From assembly GCA_029934875.1 (NCBI GenBank), contig JAOZLK010000033.1:1-15619 (forward strand): a stretch of 15,619 nucleotides of DNA, in the 5' to 3' direction. The notes beneath the pieces were generated by a model. It was given only the letters and a program-made list of their open reading frames with translations. It was not told the origin of the DNA and made no database searches. The position numbers and the translations under genes are program-made. Origin of the DNA: Bacteroidales bacterium (lineage in GTDB: Bacteria > Bacteroidota > Bacteroidia > Bacteroidales > GCA-2748055). Shown in pieces: positions 1 through 6,390 of the stretch (position 1 is its first letter; each line of letters opens with the position of its first letter).

Positions 1-2
1 CG

Positions 3-308
3 AAGCATGGCTTTGATGCTGATCTGGCAGCAAGTGTTTTCGGCGAGAAGATAGTTGAGAATGATCTGAAGGTTGTTGAAGGAATTGGTCCTAAAATTGA
101 TGAATTGTTTCAAAAAGCCGGAATCAAAACCTGGAAAGACTTGTCTGAAACTACGGTTGAGAAATGTCAGCAAATACTCGAAGGCGCTGGCGAAAGTTAC
201 AAGGCTCATAATCCGACAAGCTGGCCCTTACAATCCGAGATGGCTTATACCGGAAAATGGGAGGAGTTGAAAAAGTGGCAGGATGATATGCTAGGAGGAA
301 AATTATAA
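3..308 (+). CDS. Helix-hairpin-helix domain protein, C-terminal part (5' end outside window)
   Basis: An open frame enters from the left edge and ends with TAA at 306-308. The visible 101 residues contain a helix-hairpin-helix motif (VEGIGPKIDELF, then AGIKTWKDLSE) and a second segment that reads like a second hairpin-helix (KCQQILEGAG), ending in the lysine- and tryptophan-rich tail GKWEELKKWQDDM. This tail with a preceding HHH motif is a recurrent C-terminal domain in Bacteroidota proteins of otherwise variable N-terminus. HHH motifs usually contact DNA or RNA backbone non-specifically, but no specific role can be assigned from this fragment. An internal ATG at 105 lies inside the HHH motif, so it is not the real start; the coding frame is already open upstream of it. 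It converges on the NTF2-like gene. Nothing links it to the glycosidase genes. Confidence 0.8.
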   Translation, partial: KHGFDADLAASVFGEKIVENDLKVVEGIGPKIDELFQKAGIKTWKDLSETTVEKCQQILEGAGESYKAHNPTSWPLQSEMAYTGKWEELKKWQDDMLGGKL

Positions 309-482
309 TTCCAAGCTTTAAAACCAGTATTTGTAAGCAATCCCTATCCAGCCATGGGGGGGTCTGGATTGATTGGATAGCAGGTGTGCAAGCTCCTGGG
401 TTTTAAATCCCAGGGAAGCGGGCCCCAGCAAGGATAATAGTAGAATTACAGCCAGATAAAAGTGCCTCATGAGCTTTGACTC
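309..482. other. Convergent intergenic region with two small hairpins
   Basis: This 174-base gap separates the stops of two convergent genes, so it is where transcription from both sides should end. Two inverted repeats are visible: ATCCAG/CTGGAT at 346-351 and 364-369 with a G-rich 12-base loop, and CCTGGG/CCCAGG at 395-400 and 409-414 with an 8-base AT loop. Neither is followed by a T-run on either strand, so neither is a textbook intrinsic terminator. No open frame or RNA gene is recognisable. Confidence 0.5.
395..414. terminator. Possible bidirectional hairpin terminator without T-tract
   Basis: There is a perfect 6-base GC-rich stem (CCTGGG/CCCAGG) with loop TTTTAAAT between two convergent genes. 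The position fits a shared terminator, but the missing T-tract makes this a weak call. Confidence 0.25.
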
Positions 483-956
483 TTATAAAGGATCGACTGG
501 CAATTTTTGACTGGTGTGATCCACAACAATTTTCCATTCTCCCTTGATCTTTCGCCAGATCAGCAAAAAATAGCCTCCCGGCCTGTCTTTTGCACGCTCA
601 AGCTCCCAGCTTCCCGTCAGGCTCACCACTTTCCTGCTGTGCCGTGTAATATCTTTGACACTGAAGGTGAGCGTACCCATACTTGCCTGATCAGGATAGC
701 CCTTCTTATAGTTTTCTACTGTTTTTTGCCATCCTTTCGTGATGCCATTTGCTCCGCCAAACTGCAGGTCCTCAGAAAGCCAGTATGCATCCATAAAGGC
801 ATCTATGTTCCCTGCGTTCCAGTTGTGTTCCTGTTGGGCTAATATTTTTCTTATCTCTTCAAAATCCCTGGAGTTATCTCCTGCTTTTAATGGGATAGTG
901 AATCCACATATCAGGCCAACTATAGCCAGTATGGCAATTTGCTGTGCTCTTTTCAT
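483..956 (-). CDS. Exported NTF2-like / DUF4440 protein
   Basis: This is a 157-residue protein with an N-terminal signal peptide (basic MKRAQQ, then a hydrophobic run to about residue 20, likely cut near PLKAG). The mature part has the layout of a single NTF2-like (SnoaL/DUF4440) cone: an N-terminal helix with the motif EHNWNAGNIDAFMDAYW, a central stretch TKGWQKTVENYKKGYP, and closing beta strands ending GGYFLLIWRKIKGEWKIVVDHTS, which is the typical C-terminal DUF4440 signature. Family members range from ligand-binding proteins to ketosteroid-isomerase-like enzymes. No catalytic Asp or His set can be assigned with confidence, so the function is unknown. It is transcribed divergently from the beta-propeller gene and convergently with the HHH gene, and it looks like a single-gene unit. 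The start is the ATG just before the signal peptide; no clear Shine-Dalgarno sequence precedes it. Confidence 0.85.
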   Translation of the reverse strand: MKRAQQIAILAIVGLICGFTIPLKAGDNSRDFEEIRKILAQQEHNWNAGNIDAFMDAYWLSEDLQFGGANGITKGWQKTVENYKKGYPDQASMGTLTFSVKDITRHSRKVVSLTGSWELERAKDRPGGYFLLIWRKIKGEWKIVVDHTSQKLPVDPL

Positions 957-1245
957 GGAAGTAAATATAAGCTGCCTTTTTTATTTCTCGGGCCTTTTGT
1001 TACATATTCTGGACATTGAGAATCGTCTTATTACCCTTGATAAATTAAATGAGAGAGTCATTATTGCCTTTGAAAAATTTATCATCATTGGGATCAGATT
1101 CCTGTTTTGTGCATGGGACACCCAAATCTGCAACTTATCAGACCTTAATATCTTCGAGTATTGATAGTTAAGAAATCGCCCGTAGAAAGCCGCACAAAAC
1201 AAGAGATTGAGTGTTATTTGACTAGATTATTTTTTTTAAGAAACA
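957..1245. other. Divergent intergenic region, presumed two promoters
   Basis: This is a 289-base AT-rich gap between two divergently transcribed genes, so it should hold both promoters. On the - strand TATATTTA lies just upstream of the NTF2-like start and matches seven of eight positions of the Bacteroidota -7 consensus TAnnTTTG, but no TTTG at the -33 spacing was found. On the + strand a T-rich run (TTATTTGACTAG, then eight T) precedes the propeller gene, again without a convincing full promoter. A 73-codon - strand open frame inside the gap has no recognisable features and is not called. Confidence 0.4.
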
Positions 1246-2505
1246 ATGCTTATGAAACCCTCTTCCAGATATTTAATACACTTATGTTTCCTGTGGGTCT
1301 TTGCCACTTCGTTTGCACAGTCGGAATCAAATGAATGGACCAGGTTCAGAGGAACTGACGGAAGGGGGCTTGACACAAAGTGGAGTGCCCCCGTCAGCTG
1401 GGATTCATCAGACTACCGGTGGGATATTGCACTCCAGGGAGAAGGAAATGCCTCCCCGGTGGTTTGGGGAAATACAATTTTCGTGACCAGTTGTGATGAG
1501 GAGAAAGGAAGTGGATTCCTGTTTGCAATCGACGGACAGGACGGAGCAATTCTGTGGCAAAAAGAGTTTTTCGTGACTGACCTGGCATTGCACGTAGATA
1601 ACAAGCTTGCTACAGCTACTCCTTTGGTCGATGAATCGCAAGTCTATGTGATCTGGTATTCAAAAGAGAAAACGGAATTAACTGCCTTATCTCATGAGGG
1701 GATCATTCAATGGCAGTCAGAATTTGAGGGAATCGAGTCCCGTCATGGGGGAGGTAGTTCATTGATGCTCACTGGCACTAATGTGGTGTTTACCCGGGAA
1801 CAGGAGCAGGAGCATTCTTCCTTGAAAAGCTCATGGCTTGCTGTAGATATTCATACCGGGGAAACGGTATGGGAACTTGAAAGGGAATCGCCTGAAAATA
1901 ATTCATTCGCAACACCGCTCTTGCTGGAAAGCCCTGAGGGGGGATCACAATTGATCTTTGGCAGCCAGTCCCATGGTATTACTATTGTGGATCCGGAAAA
2001 CGGAAAGATTTTATTGGAACGGAAAGAGATGATGCCGGCCCGGGTGGTAGCCTCTCCATTTTATGCCGGGGGGAAGCTGATCTTTTGTTGTAAGGGTGAA
2101 GCCATAGCCATCGAGTTTGATCCTGAGACCGGTAAGCTGGCTGATACAGTCTCTTATACCCTGCCACGCAGCCTGTCCCCATATGTACCTACCCCCATAG
2201 TTGTAGGGGAACTTCTCTTTTTATATATGGATAGTGGTATGGTGGCCTGCGTTCGACTTGACAATGGTAAACTGCTCTGGAAAGAGAGGCCTGCCGGAGC
2301 TATTTACGGCTCCCCCATTTGTGTGGGTGAAAATCTATACTGCATCACCAAAGAAGGGGAAGTGTCTGTAATTGGAGCAGATTCCACTTATCAGTTCAAA
2401 GGGATTTACAAGCTGGGAGATGGAAGCTTTTCCACTCCGGTTATGTGTAATTCCGCGATGGTTTTTAGAACCTTCTCAAGACTCACTCTTCTGGGCAATG
2501 ATTAA
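1246..2505 (+). CDS. Exported PQQ-like beta-propeller repeat protein
   Basis: This 419-residue protein has a signal peptide (cut likely after FATSFA, before QSESNEW). The mature chain opens with WTRFRGTDGRG, the typical opening of secreted PQQ-like propeller proteins, and then carries about six blades with the repeat pattern A-x-D-x-x-(T/D)G-x-x-x-W: FAIDGQDGAILW, TALSHEGIIQW, LAVDIHTGETVW, IVDPENGKILL, IEFDPETGKLA and CVRLDNGKLLW. It therefore has the BamB/quinoprotein-dehydrogenase-like fold. I see no evidence that it binds PQQ or is an enzyme; in this family many members are structural or binding proteins. A second ATG at 1252 would also give a usable signal peptide, so the start may be two codons later. 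The next gene begins 39 bases downstream on the same strand, so it is probably co-transcribed with the GH16 gene. Its role in glycan use is inferred from context only. Confidence 0.88.
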   Translation: MLMKPSSRYLIHLCFLWVFATSFAQSESNEWTRFRGTDGRGLDTKWSAPVSWDSSDYRWDIALQGEGNASPVVWGNTIFVTSCDEEKGSGFLFAIDGQDGAILWQKEFFVTDLALHVDNKLATATPLVDESQVYVIWYSKEKTELTALSHEGIIQWQSEFEGIESRHGGGSSLMLTGTNVVFTREQEQEHSSLKSSWLAVDIHTGETVWELERESPENNSFATPLLLESPEGGSQLIFGSQSHGITIVDPENGKILLERKEMMPARVVASPFYAGGKLIFCCKGEAIAIEFDPETGKLADTVSYTLPRSLSPYVPTPIVVGELLFLYMDSGMVACVRLDNGKLLWKERPAGAIYGSPICVGENLYCITKEGEVSVIGADSTYQFKGIYKLGDGSFSTPVMCNSAMVFRTFSRLTLLGND

Positions 2506-2544
2506 TAATTGACTATTTTTGCGAGGCACGAGAAAGACCATACT

Positions 2545-4665
2545 ATGGCTAAGATCAAACAGGCAATCATACTTCTTTTATTGGGAATCATTGTACCGGC
2601 AGGGGCACAAAGCTGGGAACTGGTGTGGGAAGATCAGTTCGATGGGCAATCCCTGGATTCAAGCCTATGGGGCATTGAAGAGAAAAAGGGAATCTGGAAT
2701 ACGGGACAGAATTCTGAATTTCAGCACTACAGGCGGGAAAATGTAAGGGTGGGTGACGACGGAAGCGGGAACAACTGCCTGATTCTTACAGCGAAGGAAG
2801 AGGATTACAAGGGCTTCTCTTATACCTCCGGGAAGGTATTTACCAAGGGAAAGTTTGCCTTCCGGAGGGGGAAGCTTGAGGCAGCCATCCGGGTGCCTGA
2901 CCTGGCAAACGGATTATGGCCGGCCTTCTGGACCCTGGGGTATGTACCACTGGGATGGCCCGATAAAGGGGAGATCGATGTCATGGAGATGGGCCACTCA
3001 GGTGCCATCGCCAATGATACGGTGAACAGCTATGTTGGCGCCCACCTTTTCTGGGGACCTTATAACAATGGTTTTCCAAATTACGGAACCAGTTTCACTG
3101 CAGGTGAGGACCTGAGTACGGACTATTTCATTCACACGGCCATATGGGATGAGACCAGCATCAAGGTTTACTTCAACCAGTCCTCCACACCCTATTTTCA
3201 GATGACCATCAGTGGAGGAGGACTTGAAGAGTTCCGGGATTATCAGCATTACATCCTGTTTAATCTTGCTGTGGGGGGCTCTCTTCCGGGTATTAGCAAT
3301 AAGGGGGACATTACCGCGCCCATGCCGGCTTCCATGTATGTGGATTGGGTCAGGCTCTACCAGGAGGCGGATCAGACCGATATGAACGACTCATCGCTGG
3401 CCCTGTATGGTACCTTTGGACTTTACGAAGAGAATGATGCCATCGATCACTATATGAACTACGGATTTGACCTCTTGGATGAGACATCTGCACTGGCAGA
3501 GCGGGTAGAGGCTGATCCCTATGAAGGAAATCTGGCGCTTTCTTACGAGGTCCAGTCGGGCCAGGATTTTCAGTTCGGCCTTCGAAGTGTGCTTCCCAGG
3601 AACATGATCTCTTATGCTGAGGGAAGCATACAGTTTTACATGAAGACCGACCTGGACAGCGATTTTGAAATTGGTATTGCAGACACCTCAGGTGCAGCAC
3701 ACTATGTGCATCTTTCGGATTATCCGGAGATTGTTCTGCCGCGTGATGGAAGCTGGACCCTGATCTATGTCCCCCTGGAGGATTTCTTTGGCCCGGTGGA
3801 CAGGGAATCTCTTGGGGAGCTTCTGCTCATCAGGGGGGTCTCTGAGTCCGGCGCTTACTTCTCCATCGACGAGGTGATTTACAGTGAATTGGTCCCGGCC
3901 AGCGACTACTTTGGTATCTATGTAGACGATGAGACCTATACTCCTAAATTTGATATAAACAATGTGAACGGACACCTGTACAACTGGGATAATACGGTTA
4001 CATTTACAAGCTTTTACAATCCATTTGAAGGTGATAATGTACTTTCATTCAGATCATCCGGGGCGCAAAATTGGTTTGGTTTTGGCATTTTTTCGGATGA
4101 TCCGGTCAACCTTACAAACTTTTCAGAGGGTTACCTGAACATTTCCATGATTACCGAATCGGCAGGGGATTTCTATATTGGCATGGATTCCGATGATGGC
4201 AGCAGTGCCAATATCGATTTTAAAGGAAGCAGTGGACCCTACGGCTTTCAGCGGGATGGTACCTGGCAGCATCTGAGCATTCCCATGTCTGACCTGCTGG
4301 CTAAGGGTCTTAAGCTGGCACAGGTAAAACACGTTTTCAAAACAGGGGGAGCTAGCATCGGAAACATCGCCTACGACCGCATCTTCCTGTCAGCTGAGGA
4401 GCAGGAAATACCGCTAGGCGTCCTTCCGACCAGGGTGGAGGCTGAAGCTATCACAGCCTCTTTACTTGGTCCGGATCAAATTTTGATCAGGGGCCTTAAG
4501 CCAGGAGCAGAGATCAGCGTATTCACTTCCGACGGTCGATGGGTCGGAGGTTTTCAGGCCCACTCGGAAGAGATGATGATCCCAACCGACTCTTACCCGC
4601 CGGGCATCTATATTGTCAGATCGGTCCATGGGAGTTCTTTCGCCTCGGTGAAGTTTGTGAAATAA
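2545..4665 (+). CDS. Secreted GH16 endo-beta-glycanase (laminarinase type) with tandem modules and T9SS tail
   Basis: This 706-residue enzyme has a signal peptide (residues 1-22, MAKIKQ then a Leu/Ile run to PAGAQ). Residues about 23-274 are a GH16 domain: WEDQFDG at the start, QNSEFQHYRRENVRV, LWPAFWTLG, and the catalytic beta-bulge motif GEIDVMEMG with nucleophile E143, D145 and acid/base E148. LFNLAVGGSLPG and VDWVRLYQE follow. These motifs fit the laminarinase-like GH16 group, which cleaves internal beta-1,3 (or mixed 1,3/1,4) glucans and in some members beta-1,3-galactan, so the exact substrate is uncertain. Two homologous beta-sandwich modules lie at about 287-450 and 454-618. Residues about 630-706 look like a T9SS type A sorting domain (ISVFTSDGRWV, then PPGIYIVRS and a basic end). 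The start is the ATG at 2545, not the in-frame TTG at 2509, because it leads straight into the signal peptide; GAGAAAGA upstream may act as the ribosome site. Confidence 0.92.
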   Translation: MAKIKQAIILLLLGIIVPAGAQSWELVWEDQFDGQSLDSSLWGIEEKKGIWNTGQNSEFQHYRRENVRVGDDGSGNNCLILTAKEEDYKGFSYTSGKVFTKGKFAFRRGKLEAAIRVPDLANGLWPAFWTLGYVPLGWPDKGEIDVMEMGHSGAIANDTVNSYVGAHLFWGPYNNGFPNYGTSFTAGEDLSTDYFIHTAIWDETSIKVYFNQSSTPYFQMTISGGGLEEFRDYQHYILFNLAVGGSLPGISNKGDITAPMPASMYVDWVRLYQEADQTDMNDSSLALYGTFGLYEENDAIDHYMNYGFDLLDETSALAERVEADPYEGNLALSYEVQSGQDFQFGLRSVLPRNMISYAEGSIQFYMKTDLDSDFEIGIADTSGAAHYVHLSDYPEIVLPRDGSWTLIYVPLEDFFGPVDRESLGELLLIRGVSESGAYFSIDEVIYSELVPASDYFGIYVDDETYTPKFDINNVNGHLYNWDNTVTFTSFYNPFEGDNVLSFRSSGAQNWFGFGIFSDDPVNLTNFSEGYLNISMITESAGDFYIGMDSDDGSSANIDFKGSSGPYGFQRDGTWQHLSIPMSDLLAKGLKLAQVKHVFKTGGASIGNIAYDRIFLSAEEQEIPLGVLPTRVEAEAITASLLGPDQILIRGLKPGAEISVFTSDGRWVGGFQAHSEEMMIPTDSYPPGIYIVRSVHGSSFASVKFVK
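3403..4398 (+). repeat. Internal protein duplication: two tandem carbohydrate-binding-like modules in the GH16 enzyme
   Basis: Module A (3403-3894, residues 287-450) and module B (3904-4398, residues 454-618) share an ordered set of matches: FGLY/FGIY, PYEGNLALSY/PFEGDNVLSF, FQFGLRS/NWFGFGIFS, SYAEGSIQFYMKT/NFSEGYLNISMIT, DFEIGIAD/DFYIGMDS, PRDGSWTLIYVPLEDF/QRDGTWQHLSIPMSDL and IDEVIYSE/AYDRIFLSA. The GxW..(I/L)..P(L/M).D pattern is typical of galactose-binding-like sandwich modules that bind sugars. The similarity is at protein level; no long DNA identity is evident, so the duplication is old. Confidence 0.75.
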
Positions 4666-4676
4666 ACTACTGGGCC

Positions 4677-6380
4677 TTACCTGGAAAGTTGATGCAATAA
4701 GTGTTTTCCTTCAGCCACCGTTTCTGAGGCCGGTATAGTCGAAAGGCTTTGAATGTCGAATTTTGCAAGCTGGGAGTTTAGAAGCTTCAATTTTTCATGC
4801 GACTCCGCGGAACCTTCCAGTATTAATTCTTCTTTAAGAATCCTGATCTTTTCAAAATCCTGAATCCCTTCTCTTAGCCTCTCGAATCTTACGGAACTTC
4901 GTCCACCTGGGTAGACGATATAGGTGTCTCCAGCCGGGAATCGTCGGAAGCGGGAATCATGAAGGGGATTTTCTGTCCAGGAATTATAGCTCCATCTGAG
5001 CATACCGTCGAAATTCCGGTTTGCTGCGTACCAGGCCAGGTAGCTTGCCTCAGCAGGATTTGAAAAGGAGAAGGTATTGGGTTGTTCCTCCACGCAACAT
5101 ACATAGAAGGTGGTCTTGAATTCCTCATCTTCCCTTTTGGCGAGATTTTCATCGGGGATCACATGTGCAGATGCCACACTCAGGTCAAATAGTGCATGGT
5201 CCAGTTCGGGATGGTAGCGACCCGCAAAGGCAATTTTCAATTCCGGGGCCTCCCTGCCGACAAGCTCTATGACCTTCAACAGGTCCTCCATTGATCTTTC
5301 ATCCATCGAAATGGTGGTAAGGTCCTGCCAATTTTTTTGCAGAAGGTGGTCGTTGAAATCATTCAGGAAGGGGATCCAGAGCTCATCGTATTCCCTGCTT
5401 CCCGGCTTGCAAGAAACTGTGTGCTCCTGTTCCCCGGACTCATCAAAATAGGAATATTCATTGTTCCAGGTGATCATGGAGTAACAGTTAATCTGCTGGT
5501 CAATTCCGCATTCCATGGCGAACCCCACCCATGCATCGAAAACAGAATAATCATAAGTCCATGAACCGCTTACAGTCCTTATTTTCTTCACCATCGATTC
5601 GTAAGGGTCAAATGTCTGACCTCCCCATGGCTTATCGCTTATAGTAGTTGTGATGCATTTCTGACCAGCATCAGCCAGCATCTCCATGGTGGGTTTCATT
5701 CGTTCGAAGTGTGCTTCCGACCAGGATTCTACATTAAATAACCTGGCCACGGAAAATGGATTTTGCCACAGATCCAGGTGGAAGTCCCATTCGGAGGGAG
5801 GAGGTAGATCGGGAGACAGGACCTCTACTTCAAGTGCAAACTTTAGCCCTTTGTTTCTTCCTTCTCTTAGCTTGATTTCACCTGAGTAATACCCGGGATC
5901 AGCATCAGGAGGAATATCAATGGAGATCCAGATCAGCAGGGGTACCCGGGCCTCTGTCTGGATGGACGATTTTATCGGTTCAAGAAGATCGGCAACCAGG
6001 GAGGAATCATAATTCTCAATCCCGGTTTTCTCACAACCTTCTGCAAATACATCGGTCATTACATATTTTATCTCGTACAGGCTGATGTGAGTTTCCGGAA
6101 TCAATGCATTCTCTTTCCCGGAAAGTGCCGAGGAATAGATCGTAAGCTCCTTTTTGGATTCAGGAGCCCATATCAGCAACTGGCTGCTGATTCGTTCACC
6201 CCTCCATCCTTTTCCCGACCAGGTTTGAGTTTCATTAATCAGGGGGATATCAATGCCCCTTGATGTGGTGTCAATATTAAAGAAGGAGCCCTCCATCGAT
6301 CCGGTGTAAGAGGACTTATTGGCGCAAGCATATGAAACGAGCAGGCCAAAAAAGATGATGAAAATGGTGTATCTATTCAC
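4677..6380 (-). CDS. GH123/DUF4091-family glycoside hydrolase, probable lipoprotein
   Basis: This 567-residue protein has an N-terminal membrane-targeting segment (MNRYTIFIIFFGLLVSYAC); Cys19 is a plausible lipidation site, though the lipobox is imperfect. Residues about 25-190 form the N-terminal beta-sandwich of GH123-like proteins, and about 200-540 the TIM-barrel catalytic domain. The adjacent acidic pair in SMDERS (D360, E361) matches the Asp-Glu pair used for substrate-assisted catalysis in GH123 beta-N-acetylgalactosaminidases. The ending LRWSYNSWTENP, then AGDTYIVYPGG and RFERLREGIQDFEKIRIL, is the DUF4091 hallmark. Whether it acts on GalNAc or another sugar cannot be told. The start is GTG and overlaps the GH35 stop by four bases (GTGA); the next ATG would remove the signal sequence. 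It is the last gene of the operon and ends 11 bases from the GH16 stop. Confidence 0.85.
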   Translation of the reverse strand: MNRYTIFIIFFGLLVSYACANKSSYTGSMEGSFFNIDTTSRGIDIPLINETQTWSGKGWRGERISSQLLIWAPESKKELTIYSSALSGKENALIPETHISLYEIKYVMTDVFAEGCEKTGIENYDSSLVADLLEPIKSSIQTEARVPLLIWISIDIPPDADPGYYSGEIKLREGRNKGLKFALEVEVLSPDLPPPSEWDFHLDLWQNPFSVARLFNVESWSEAHFERMKPTMEMLADAGQKCITTTISDKPWGGQTFDPYESMVKKIRTVSGSWTYDYSVFDAWVGFAMECGIDQQINCYSMITWNNEYSYFDESGEQEHTVSCKPGSREYDELWIPFLNDFNDHLLQKNWQDLTTISMDERSMEDLLKVIELVGREAPELKIAFAGRYHPELDHALFDLSVASAHVIPDENLAKREDEEFKTTFYVCCVEEQPNTFSFSNPAEASYLAWYAANRNFDGMLRWSYNSWTENPLHDSRFRRFPAGDTYIVYPGGRSSVRFERLREGIQDFEKIRILKEELILEGSAESHEKLKLLNSQLAKFDIQSLSTIPASETVAEGKHLLHQLSR

Positions 6381-6390
6381 TTTTCCTTGC
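6377..6390 (-). promoter_or_regulatory. Stop/start overlap (GTGA) with AAGGA just upstream of the GTG start
   Basis: On the - strand GCAAGGAAAAGTGA holds a purine-rich AAGGA, the GTG start of the GH123-like gene and the TGA stop of the GH35 gene. This arrangement suggests re-initiation or translational coupling. It supports the GTG start, as no other start preserves the signal peptide. Confidence 0.6.

Noticed and set aside
381..430. A tRNA-like T-arm (CTGGG TTTTAAAT CCCAG).
   Set aside because: The loop has 8 bases rather than 7 and lacks the TTCRA core, and no acceptor, D or anticodon arm fits around it.
981..1202. A 73-codon - strand open frame upstream of the NTF2-like gene.
   Set aside because: It has no recognisable motif, lies in a divergent promoter gap, and has a composition like non-coding DNA.
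1246..2505. A PQQ-dependent dehydrogenase function for the propeller protein.
   Set aside because: Only the blade repeats are seen. No cofactor- or calcium-binding catalytic residues typical of quinoprotein dehydrogenases could be identified, and the chain is shorter than those enzymes.
2509..2544. TTG at 2509 as an upstream start of the GH16 gene.
   Set aside because: It adds 12 mostly charged residues before a standard signal peptide. The ATG at 2545 leads straight into it.
3350..3700. A 116-codon - strand open frame inside the GH16 gene.
   Set aside because: It is antisense to well-supported sandwich module A and is rich in Pro, Arg and Ser like a shadow frame.
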